NCBI GenBank assembly: GCA_009103225.1
Contig: RHPI01003156.1
Location: forward strand, 164,537-228,536
Source of the DNA: Chlorokybus atmophyticus
Taxonomy: Eukaryota > Streptophyta > Chlorokybophyceae > Chlorokybales > Chlorokybaceae
Length of the DNA stretch: 64,000 bases
Direction: 5' to 3'
Below are positions 21,101 to 29,240 of the stretch, piece after piece. The notes under the pieces were generated by a model. That model saw nothing but the letters and a program-made list of their open reading frames with translations. It did not search any database and was not told the DNA's origin. Both the position numbers and the translations under genes were made by a program. The stretch's first letter is position 1. Every line of letters begins with the position of its first letter.

Positions 21101-21546
21101 ACGTGCGTGTGGAGGCAGCTAATGACTTCCTTACAAAGTGCGCGGACATTAACAAGGCAGCTAGGGATGCGTTATTGGTGGCACAAAATCGGCAGAAGCA
21201 GTACGCGGACGCGCATCGCCGACACCTCACGTTTCAGGAAGGCGACATTGTGTTACTCTCCGCGAAGCACGTCCAGGTGCGTACGGGAGTTCGCAAGCTG
21301 AATGAACGCTGGTTGGGACCATTTAAGGTCAGCAAAGTTATCTCGGACGTGGCGTACAAGTTGGAGCTACCCGACACCATGCGTGTGCACCCCGTTTTTC
21401 ACGTCTCCCTTCTGAAAGCATATCGAGGACAACCGCCAGAAAGGCCACCCCCCGAAGTTGGCACGGACGGTGAACCCGAGTGGGAGGTAGAAGACATCCT
21501 TGGTGAGAAGTTTGTGCATGGCGTACGCAAGTTCTTAGTGAAATAG
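18040..21546 (+). CDS. pol: Pol polyprotein: protease, RT, RNase H, integrase, partial chromodomain
   Basis: Open from 18,040 with no obligatory ATG (first in-frame ATG at 18,184), -1 relative to gag. Domains in order: retropepsin (LMIDSGANSNFMS, catalytic Asp codon at 18,304), RT (YLDDILVY, codons from 19,387), RNase H (ACDASDTAVGAVLQQ), integrase zinc domain (GHQGLERTL...CDACQR), integrase core (MDFITGLPKT, SDRDPRF, ERANRVIED) and the GPY/F-like module (WLGPFKVSK). It ends with a chromodomain that starts at EVEDILGEKF and is cut at TAG 21,544-21,546, exactly at the Trp position of the KWKGY motif. Length of about 1,130 residues is normal for a chromovirus pol. All catalytic residues I can check are present, so the protein may still work, with altered targeting. 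Confidence 0.95.
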   Translation, partial: SSRQHHGAKWRGAGKRLPPVGEEATAGDRKEPHARTDAVTFPLKKQEEMALNAPMVVSYANEETTKYFGLRAHICDDQGRWRECKLMIDSGANSNFMSIDIARRYGWLSSLRGGEVKLADGEPPSGGDGAAFMTKELCVRIGKMKESMRFCCITLRNGFDGILGLPWLWQHNPAINWRKRVLTIERNGGESIQAASDVIEARHAQLGGTTIAQISYVQLRKLLSPRKAKAAWLCVVRENTAKSAPELNDDVQTATMDPEVCKLVKEYQDIMVDGLPSGLPPPRSVDHRVELIEGVHKPPYRPVYKLSPLELEEAERQVADLLKRGYIRPSKSPYGAPILFVRKKNGSLRMCVDYRALNNITKRNCFPLPRIDELLEQLQGAQYFTTLDLAGGYHQIRIAPEDVEKTAFNTRYGHYEWLVMSFGLTNAPATFQTLMNSVFADLIGKGVLVYLDDILVYATTKEEHVALLRRVLQRLREHKLYAQLQKCKFLLREVEYLGHIVSHEGIKPDPNKVQVVREWAAPTNVKEVMSFLGLAGYYRKFIMGFSRIAAPLTTLLKKGKHWSWSATEEHAFAALKKALTEAPVLAHPNMEKTFILACDASDTAVGAVLQQDHGNGLQPVAFFSKKMSGAELNYPVHEKELLAQVMALRQWRCFLEGKKFVLETDHSPLRYLQTQPHLSRRQARWLEFFQLFDFGIKYKPGTSNGVADALSRLNAIEALARVQPEWTDQIRQVLHEDTEGMKVLQELENTATDTSGHWSMRDGLLWHHGRLYIPNVAHIRVKLLKEAHDVPIAGHQGLERTLASLKQRFYWREMHRDVRDYVALCDACQRVKASNQKPGGLLQPLPVPLSKWEQVTMDFITGLPKTKEGYDAILVFVDKTSKMVRLAPCSESCTAPEAARLFVKHVFRSHGLPRSIVSDRDPRFTSKFWEALHSALGTTLKFSTAFHPQTDGQTERANRVIEDMLRCYVNARQDNWEELLELVEFAINNHHNASTGVTPFLMNYGQHPLTPLTAWTPRRHDVRVEAANDFLTKCADINKAARDALLVAQNRQKQYADAHRRHLTFQEGDIVLLSAKHVQVRTGVRKLNERWLGPFKVSKVISDVAYKLELPDTMRVHPVFHVSLLKAYRGQPPERPPPEVGTDGEPEWEVEDILGEKFVHGVRKFLVK

Positions 21547-21656
21547 AAGGGCTATCCGTTGCATGAAGCATCCTGGGAGCCAGAGGCACACTTGACTAAT
21601 GCTCGAGACGTTGTGCGTGCCTATCTTGCTCGACGACAACCTCGCGAGCTTCGAGG
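21547..21656 (+). pseudogene. Chromodomain tail separated by a stop codon
   Basis: After TAG 21,544-21,546 the same frame continues with KGYPLHEASWEPEAHLTNAR, the rest of the chromodomain, and stays open towards the polypurine tract. The change is TGG to TAG. Confidence 0.85.
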
Positions 21657-21669
21657 ACGAAGCTCACCT

Positions 21670-21682
21670 GGGGGGGGAGGAG
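21670..21682 (+). other. Polypurine tract
   Basis: A G/A run (GGGGGGGGAGGAG) directly in front of the 3' LTR. Confidence 0.85.
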
Positions 21683-22354
21683 TGTAACAGTCAAGGCCAA
21701 ATTCTGTGATTTTCATGGCCGTTTTAGGCCTTATTTGTAAGGTACATGTTTTTAATGACTTGTGGCGGATATCGGCGAGTTATGAGTCTGCCGCGGATAT
21801 CGACCGGGGCCCCAAGACCAGTCCGGAAGGTGCCAGAAAACGGAGGGCCAGTCGAGAAGGGCTCGACCAGATTTCTGGAAGGGCCTGGCGCCAAGTAGTA
21901 TAACTTGACCATATGAGCAGCAAATTAGGAGATCTTTGGTGCGTTGGAAAGGTCTAGAAGTGTACTACAAGATTCTGCAAGAATATCTTAGCTTCTAGTT
22001 CCGTCTAGCGCTAGAATCGTCTAGACAGTAGCATGTGCAGACTGGTAGGTATAAAAGTGCCATTCTACAACTTGCAATACAACCTTTAGCTCCCTAGTTT
22101 CTTGTGTGCAAGCTTGGTGGTGGCTAGCAGGGGTTGCTAGCGTGTGTCCACCGGTGTGTGCTTGCTTGTGTGACGATCCAAGGCGCTACACAAGTCGGTG
22201 TGTAGCTTCGAGCGCATGCGCGTGCGTACGCGAGTGGCGGGGCGCGCGTGTGTGCTTGGCAGAGGGGGCAAGGTTCCGGTGTGAATACCGTGTCTTGGTG
22301 AGAGGGTTGTGGATTGGACCAACTCACAGGTGACAAGGCACGAGCACCGTCACA
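21683..22354 (+). repeat. 3' LTR of the complete chromovirus
   Basis: 672 bp; differs from the 5' LTR at four single positions, no indels seen. TATAAAAG at 22,050-22,057 could drive transcription into the following host region. Confidence 0.97.
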
Positions 22355-22520
22355 CCTGATGTGTAACTAACAGTGGCCTGTAAATTACACAAAGTCATTT
22401 GTTAAGGCCTGGTGTGTGACTAACAAGTGCCTGTTAATTATATAAAGTCACCTGTTAAGGCCTAATAGGTAACTAACAGGCGCCTGTTAGTTAGGCATAG
22501 TCAACTGTTAAAGACAAAAT
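22355..22520. repeat. ~53-bp minisatellite, right part
   Basis: Starts with the second TSD copy (22,355-22,359). Units GTGTAACTAACAGTGGCCTG (22,361), GTGTGACTAACAAGTGCCTG (about 22,413) and AGGTAACTAACAGGCGCCTG (about 22,467), each followed by an AAAGTCACCTGTTAAGGCCT-like core. Confidence 0.8.
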
Positions 22521-23760
22521 TGTAACAAAAAGGGCCTTACAGTAACGGAAGTTACTATTAGGTCTCTGTATCAAGTTTACAGGTGGCCTCAGCCACGACA
22601 GTCTAAATTAGTGTCCTCAGGTGCACGGCCGTTGCCAATATTTAGTCGGCCGGCAGGGAAAACATATTGCGACGTGTGAGTTGATTGAAGAATGGCAGGA
22701 GCAAGCTAATGCATACAAAGGCAATTGACATGAGGTGTAGCAAGTTAGATATCGTCTTGAGACATCTATGTGGCAACTTACATCATAAGATCATACCCTT
22801 AATAAGATCATACCCTACATTACAAGCAACAAATCACGTGAAGACCTTGCCGGCAGCAAAGCGTGAACCGCAAAAAGCTATCTCATTGTCGGATGCTGAG
22901 ATAAATGCTTTGCTAAAGGTTCTACAATCCATGTGCAAGTGTGTTAATGTGAAATTGTTAGCATCGCAGCCGGCTATCAATGCAAATATACTGTATAGAT
23001 CGCCATCAGCATCGCTATTTAACATTATGGCTTAATTGTTCGTGTGGCGGCGTCGATCAATATGAAGTGCCTTACACCTTCACGAGGCTCGCGAGTAAAA
23101 TGTACAATATATGACTACGCTGTTGCAATTGCAAACTAGGAGCAATCATCAGTCAATGTACAAAGCAAATGCGGGTTCTATTGTGAAGCGCTTGTGTCTG
23201 GTTTGCTTTTTACTACTTTCGGCAAAATTCTATGAAGCAACTCGTAAACATGGCAATACACATTGTGATTATGATATTAACATCAAGGTCAATGTATACA
23301 TATGCAATGCTTGTATGTGTTTGGGTAGTCATGAAACTATACTATGATTGTACATGCATAGATGCTTCTTGTATGCCAACATGTCTATTCACGTTACCGT
23401 CATCATCATCAATGTGATTGGCAGAAATGGAGTCATCCGGACCCGGGGAGTACTTCCACGCCTTGGGGAAAAACTTCCGTCCTCGACCGTCTGCTGCCAT
23501 GCCTACGGTCGACGTCGACCCACTGCCGGGCCGGCGACTCTCCGACCAATCGCGGAGCAGCAGAGAGGCTTATCCCCACCGCCATCCGCTCGCTAAATCC
23601 CAGCCGACGGGTTTCTTGAGCCGCGTCCACGCGGCAGCATCGCAGTGCATGCGTCTCATTCTAGCCGACACTAAGGAGTCTGTGTGGTGTCGTGGTGCTG
23701 GACGCTGACATAGCCGTTGTCGTTGTTGCCGCCGCCGTCATCGCCCAGTGCGCAGCAACA
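22521..23760. other. No clear gene; upstream region of psbX
   Basis: An open frame of 116 codons at 22,685-23,035 and one of 96 codons at 23,418-23,708 (+) have no recognisable domain. The second could be 5' leader of psbX or an independent small gene. CGGCCG-type motifs at 22,627-22,660 recall the left subterminal part of the transposon, too weakly to call. The psbX promoter must lie here; no clear TATA box was picked out. Confidence 0.4.
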
Positions 23761-24641
23761 ATGGCCGCCGCCGTCTCTACCTCCGCCGTGGTGTGCACCG
23801 TAGCGCGGCCGGTCGCCGCCCCAAAGCGCAACATCGCGGGCGCTCCCGTCGGTGAGGGGGACTGGATGCGTGTTGCACGTCTTGTTTGTGTCCACATCTC
23901 CGCGTAATGGTGGTTGTGCAGCAGTTGGCTGGTGCTGCACCACCTTGCGTGTAGGCTATGAGCTTGTGGCGATCCGTGTTCAATGACAGTTCAGCTGCAG
24001 TGTTGTTGCTTGCCAGCTGAAACCAGCTGCCTGTGTGCATGCGTGTGGGTGCGGTGCCGCATGCACATGCGGCTGACTGTGTCCATGCGGTTGGTGCTGC
24101 TGGTCATGTCATTGTTAAGCCGCTGATGTGCGATGTTGCCGCTGCAATACTATGTGTTGCACTTACGCGAGTCTGCTGCCCATTGTAATACTTGTGTGCA
24201 TTGTGTTTTTCAGTGGGCAAGTCAGTGGCGGCCCACACCGGCGCTGCTCGCCGCGCTGTTGTCATGAGGTAAGACGTTTGCGCCTTGGGCGTGTGCAAGT
24301 CACTGGTTGCGTGAAACGAACATGTGAAGTGTTGAAATCATTGAAACACTCTGTTGTGTGGGTTGATATGGATTCTTTGCAAGTGTCTGCATCACGTTCA
24401 CACTGCTTCTGTCTGTCTGCGTTGCAGCGCTGATAAGAAGGTTGCCGCCCCCGCTCTGACCGCCGCCTCCCTTGCCATCATGTCCGCACTTCCCGACGTC
24501 GCCATGGCCGTGGAGCAGCCCGGCGTGACCCCATCCCTCAAGAACCTGCTGCTCTCCGTGCTTGCGGGAGGCACAGTGCTGGCCCTTATCGCTGTGGCCG
24601 TTGGCGGTGTGTCCTCTTTCGACCAGGTCAAGAGGCGGTAG
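23761..24641 (+). CDS. psbX: Photosystem II subunit PsbX precursor (three exons)
   Basis: Exons 23,761-23,851, 24,214-24,268 and 24,428-24,641 total 360 nt, 119 residues plus TAG. Junctions are canonical: GTC G|GTGAGG with TTTTTCAG|TGGGC (phase 1), ATGAG|GTAAGA with GCGTTGCAG|CGC (phase 2). The mature part contains [20 protein letters not shown], a single membrane helix, then FDQVKRR at the end, the PsbX signature of land plants and green algae. Ahead of it are a basic Ser/Ala-rich chloroplast transit region and a hydrophobic thylakoid-transfer segment ending in an Ala-X-Ala-like site (DVAMA). PsbX is a small subunit near the QB/cytochrome b559 side of PSII in the thylakoid membrane. Neighbours are unrelated. 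No lesions seen. Confidence 0.93.
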
Positions 24642-24790
24642 AGTATATACCCGTTTACGCACGCAGTATAAACTGTTAGCTACCAGCTAATAGATGGAGT
24701 ATACCCCACAATGCCTACGATGTGGCACGCTCGACCGTTGACCTGGACACATACTTCGTACAGTCGGTTGTTTATAATGTATAATCAGTT
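24642..24790. other. psbX 3' flank
   Basis: Short AT-richer stretch after the psbX stop codon with no feature; the 3' UTR should lie here. Confidence 0.4.
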
Positions 24791-25604
24791 TTGCACTCGC
24801 TCAGTAGACAAGTGCATGTGTTTGCAGCTTGCAGTATCAGATTGCAGCTTCTGTGGTTGATGTTGCCGTTGACGACAGCCAGTGCGGTCCTGTCTTCTGA
24901 CAGAAAGAGTTGCCCTGATCTCATGACAAGGGCCTCCTCCTGCTTCCTCCTGTCCTGCAGGTATATGTGTGTGCATGCAATGGCGTGAATGCATGTGCGT
25001 GCTCGTGCAATCACGCTCGCGGGTGTTTGTGAGAGCATAGGTGTCCATCCTTACATTGATGCATACCCTTGCAGATGGTGTGCTGTCCAGCATGCATTGG
25101 CATTGTATCGTATTGGTGTCTTGACAGCTGCTTTGGCACTGGTGCAATATCTCAGGGAGCCCTTTGAGCGTGAGACATTGCGTGCCTGCTTGTCACAGCT
25201 GCTGGCACATGCTGCAGGGGCAAGGGGTAGAGCCTTTGCCTCTTGCTGCTACCTCCACCGTAGAGGTAGCGTGCGCACCACCGCATGGGAGTAGGTTGTG
25301 CCAGCATTCACACCTGCCTTGTGGATTTTGCCCAATCAACATCCATTGCATGCACCTGAGCAAATGCATCAGTGCATCAGTGTGACTGACATCACCACAG
25401 CAACAATTGCACTGCCACTCCAACGCGTGGGCGCTCAAGAATAAGGAGGCCGTGCGGGATCTGCACACACGTGACAACAGGTTAAACATGCCGTGTGCTG
25501 CTCAGGACGACTTCCACGCTGCGCCGCCGCGGCCTGCCCCTTGGCGCTGGGTAATGTTCACTGTTCTGCTCTCAAACAGGCATGCCGCCAGCAGTGCTAG
25601 CTGA
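24791..25604 (+). CDS. Possible small multi-exon host gene, unknown
   Basis: Two open pieces fit by phase: one ending TCC TGC AG at 24,960 (donor GTATATG) and one starting after CCCTTGCAG at 25,075, giving RWCAVQHALALYRIGVLTAA and then a helical LREPFERETLRACLSQLLAH. A further open piece at 25,400-25,604 after ATCACCACAG ends with PRPAPWRWVMFTVLLSN and TGA, but its phase does not fit a simple donor. No family recognised. It could be real, given its place between two host genes, or chance frames in GC-richer DNA. Confidence 0.25.
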
Positions 25605-25905
25605 CAGCCCGCCGCAACTTACAGAAGTGATGCGTGCGGTAGCAAAGAACGCAGCGTGCTTCTCAATATAACAATGCGCAAACAGTATGGTGTAGCTACA
25701 GTACACCATACGATTAGTTGGTAACAACCACAACAATGATGACTGGCTATGCACGAAACAGTCATGATACACTTTAATCATGATCGTGCAAATAGTTGAT
25801 GTACTGTGTACATCAAATAACAGTGCCACTTGATATACTGTGTACATCAACAGTGCCACTTGAACTCCGGCTGGTTGTTGAAGGGTGCTACTTGCTCCTT
25901 CTTGC

Positions 25906-26904
25906 TCACCGGCGAGCAGTAGTGTACGCAACTAGCATTGCAATGGGTGTCATTAGCATCACAAGCAGTGCGACGCGGCTGTTGAGCGTGTCGTAGTACT
26001 CACGCCCGCGCCTGGACAGCGGCAGCGGCATGATCAACAACAGATACCCCTGCCAAGCCGCGTCCAGCTGGTGCTCTTGCGCTCCTTCCTGGGTATCAGC
26101 ATTCACACCCACCTCATGAGACGAGCGGTCACGAGCCGCTGAGTCACGCATGCGCACGTGCACACATGTACTTGCATGTATTCCTGCACACGCACGCATG
26201 TGCGCACATGCACAGGCGCACATGCATGCACGCACACGGACACACACGCGTATGCACACAGGCACATACACACGTGCATACACATATACACTCGCAAGCG
26301 CACACACACGCGCGCGTTCTCACTTGCAGCAGCTTGAGGTAGCGCTGGTCGGGCACGAGGTCTTTCCTGAACGTGCGCGACCCCGGAGTGGAGACAAACA
26401 CGCGTGCATCAGCGCACCTCGTCTCGTCGTAGGCCGTCACCTTGCACTGGCCGACATCATACCCCGTCTCCATGCGCCTCAGCCTCTCCCAGTCGCCCGG
26501 AAGCAGCTCGTACAGCACGCCATGCGCACACGCAGTGGTCTCCTCGTCCTCACACGCCACCAGATTGCCAAACCCTAGCAGCCTGACAACGTCATCAACA
26601 TACGAGCATGAGCATGAGCATACACATTGTCACTGCAATGTTTATGGCAACGCACCCATGCTCGTGTCCCTCGCTTTCCCTCACCTCCTCTGTGGTCGAA
26701 GAGGAGTCTTTGGCCGTGCGCGCGTGCGGGGCGAGCGGAGAGCGGCCGGATAGAACGCTGGCCGGTCAGCTTGCGCGTGCTCGTGTTGGCACCGTAAGCA
26801 AAGTACGACACCGCCGCCGCTGCGGGGTCCGTGTCATTGTCCGTGTGCAACGGCCTTGTGCAACGGTGATCGCGGGTGGGAGCAGCAGCAGTGCTGGCGG
26901 CCAT
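25906..26904 (-). CDS. Gamma-glutamylcyclotransferase-like protein with C-terminal membrane anchor
   Basis: Three exons on -: 26,904-26,685, 26,574-26,324 and 26,088-25,906; 654 nt, 217 residues. Splice sites: AGAGGAG|GTGAGG with GCTGCTAG|GGTTTG (phase 1), CTGCAA|GTGAGA with GATACCCAG|GAAGGA (phase 0). The fold markers are YFAYGAN (residues 34-40, matching the family's YGSN substrate loop), RGGFGNLV, GVLYELL, a Glu in METGY at the place of the catalytic Glu, and the closing GAQEHQLDAAWQGYL. After the domain come a basic RRGRE stretch and a hydrophobic segment (VALLVMLMTPIAMLVAY), suggesting a tail anchor. Family members release 5-oxoproline from gamma-glutamyl peptides in glutathione turnover; exact substrate unknown. 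The second intron is full of CA/GT repeats. Confidence 0.8.
26106..26323. repeat. CA/GC alternating purine-pyrimidine tract inside intron 2 of the GGCT-like gene
   Basis: Mostly ACACAC, GCGCAC and GCATGC alternation over ~170 bp (26,150-26,320). Prone to Z-DNA or cruciform forms; long Cys/Val-rich frames across it are intron translation. Confidence 0.8.
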
Positions 26905-27479
26905 GGTGGGTAGCGATGATGACGGCCATGATGGTGTTGGTGTGCTCAAGGTGTGCCTGCCCAGCACGAGGGTGGGTGTTTGTCGACAGTATGCAGACCT
27001 CTTCAGTGACAGAGAGCGAGCAACTTTGTGTGCATCCACCGTAATGACCGCCTGTGCTTGCGTGTCAATTCAAGAACTGCCTGGCATCCCTTACAAACAG
27101 CACTCTATGCTTCTGTTGTTGTGCATGCGTGAGTGCATGGTAGTGGCTATGATGCGATGCCTAACGCGGAGAGCCCCGCTGGCTGAGCTACCCTCCTAAC
27201 CCTACTGCCCTCCAAGCTCACCTCGCCGAATGACGGGGCTCTTCCTCCGCCGTTTGTGGCGTGCACGCCGAGCACCGCAGCAGGGCTGTCCATCTCCCTC
27301 GCCTGCGCCTCCTCGTCCATGGAGCGCCGTCACTCGCAGGAGACGGAGACGGCGCATGCGGACGCTGCCACTGCACGGCGGTGGTCGTTGCCGCCATCAT
27401 CGTCGGCAGCGCTGTGCGTAGAACCGCGACTCCCTTACAATCACGGTGTGTTCGCTGACGGCGTAATGCCGTAAAAGAC
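26905..27479. other. Upstream region of the GGCT-like gene; possible divergent small ORF
   Basis: Holds the promoter of the minus-strand gene. A GC-rich stretch at 27,230-27,475 is open in all three + frames and in a minus frame, which argues against any one of them; no domain seen. Confidence 0.35.
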
Positions 27480-29140
27480 GGTGTTATGACGTGTATATGT
27501 GTATTCGATCGTAGTCGATCGCGTCATTACATCAACGAAACGAAACAATTTTAATCTATTGATTGTTAGCGCACGACTGTTGCAATGTGTCGTGAAGCGT
27601 TGTGGCTTAGTTGTGCACCGTGCGCATGTGGATGTGTTCATACTGATAATATTGCCATATTGATATGCTTGTTACCATTATGCACATGGCACAGAGTTTA
27701 TCATAAAGCTAGAGCATTTGCATGTGGGTATGATTTTGTGTTGCGGTGTGATCATGGTTATAACAATCCGCATCACCAACTTTTACCTACCTGGTATTTT
27801 GCGTGACGCTTGAGCAGTTAGTACAAATTGCATTATACCGCACAGAGGTAGTCACATGATCCAAAATAAATGACGCAGCTTCAGGGCATGTAAACATAAA
27901 GAGATGCCCTGGCCATGCCCCCCAAGTCACCAATAGTATCGGCTGCGGCGACGATCAATTAATCACCGGCTATGTCGCACCTATAGCAAGTGTTTGTTCT
28001 CAAAGAATGCTTACCATATCGTACATATGATACTACGTAACACCACAGGTTATGTATTGGTGACAATGCTTGCATACGGAGCTCTACCTTGTAGACATAT
28101 AGTCAGTCTCCTCTTATTCCACCCTCTCTCACAAGTCTTTATATATATGCAACAACTTCATGCGCACTTTATGTGTTGTAGTTGTTTACATCCAAAAGCT
28201 CCACGATCATTATGTTGTAGTTGACTGCCATTTTGCCGGGTTAACCCAACCTCATAAGACTCAGTTAAAATTCTTGCCTAGCCTACCACCTCTATCACGC
28301 CTCTAGACACTTGCTAAACCAGTGTAGTGTGGGCATATATCCTATTGAGATGCGGACAATACTAGTAGTAGTACAGACCATGCATTGAATTGGTGCAAGC
28401 ACTAATACACACTCTACCTTCGCATACACACAAGGCTAATTCAACAGGTTGTCCAAAGATTGAAACAAAGTCACACCGCGGGTGTGTAAACTCGCCAATC
28501 ACACACTCGTCTACTCAAAAAGCCATCACGACTTTTGCACTCTGCAACATTCTTGCACTCTAGGATGTGCCACATTGCTACTCTTGCATTATTTCAATAA
28601 GCTATGCCACGCTCCATATGATGACATAAGGACTGTTCTACAAGACTTCTCCTGCCTACACGCCTAGAACCTTCCAGACTCCAGAATTGATTTTGTCCGC
28701 GCCTGCACCTTCTCGACCAAAGTCCGCGCTTGGACTCTTTTTGATTGGAACCTTCTCGCGCTTGAATCTTCTCGCGGCTATTTTCACACACACGGCAAGC
28801 CAACCGGATACAAAAATATCCTCAACACGGCGGTTATAGAATAACATTGATGTGTCGATAATGTAGCTGTTGATGTCGATCGGTAGGTCGGTTATCTTTG
28901 CCTTTTTTCGTGTTTATAAATTCCTATACGTGAGTCAACCAACATTGGGTTTGCTGTTAATTGTGGTTGGTCCCGTGTGTCTCGTTTTGGCTAGCTGCAA
29001 ACCAATTGCGGTTTACAGCTAGGTTTGGTAAATGTTTTATTGCATGCTGTTATAGTTGGTGGCATTCATGTTAGTAGCGGCAAACGCGTGGTCGACATTG
29101 GTGGTGGGCATTGCGGCGCGGTTTTTAATCATGCAGCCCA
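27480..29140. other. AT-rich intergenic DNA, no gene seen
   Basis: No frame above ~80 codons with a recognisable sequence, no repeats shared with the rest of the window until 29,144. Confidence 0.5.
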
Positions 29141-29143
29141 TTT

Positions 29144-29207
29144 CGTTTAACCCGCTTATCAATCACGGCGACGCATACATTGCCGTGATTGATGAGCGGG
29201 TTAAACG
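29144..29207. repeat. 26-bp inverted repeat (hairpin) with 12-nt loop
   Basis: Arms 29,144-29,169 and 29,182-29,207 match at 25 of 26 positions (CGTTTAACCCGCT...ATCACGGC). It ends 34 bp before copy B of the transposon. It may be a tiny foldback element, the end of another element, or a transcription terminator/attenuator-like structure. Confidence 0.9.
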
Positions 29208-29240
29208 GAACCCACTCATGAATCATGTGGTGTCCTTGCA

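Larger units (their letters stand above)
16306..22354 (+). mobile_element. Complete Ty3/gypsy chromovirus
   Basis: A 6,049-bp element with 672-bp TG...CA LTRs, perfect 5-bp TSD, PBS, gag, pol in the next frame, chromodomain and polypurine tract. I count four substitutions between the LTRs (about 0.6%), so insertion was recent. Gag and most of pol are intact; the visible lesion is one TAG inside the chromodomain. It inserted into the minisatellite. Confidence 0.97.

Noticed and set aside
15880-22680. Right terminus of the Plavaka-like element beyond the gypsy, near the CGGCCG motifs at 22,627-22,660
   Set aside because: No inverted match to CACGGTGACTGAC and no TSD could be seen; the motif similarity is too short.
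22685-23035. 116-codon frame upstream of psbX as a gene
   Set aside because: No recognisable domain, AT-rich and without flanking splice sites; left as unannotated.
26103-26309. Cys/Val-rich minus-strand protein
   Set aside because: Translation of the CA/GC repeat inside intron 2 of the GGCT-like gene.
27218-27474. Small gene upstream of the GGCT-like gene
   Set aside because: Open in four frames at once because of GC-rich sequence; no way to choose and no domain.
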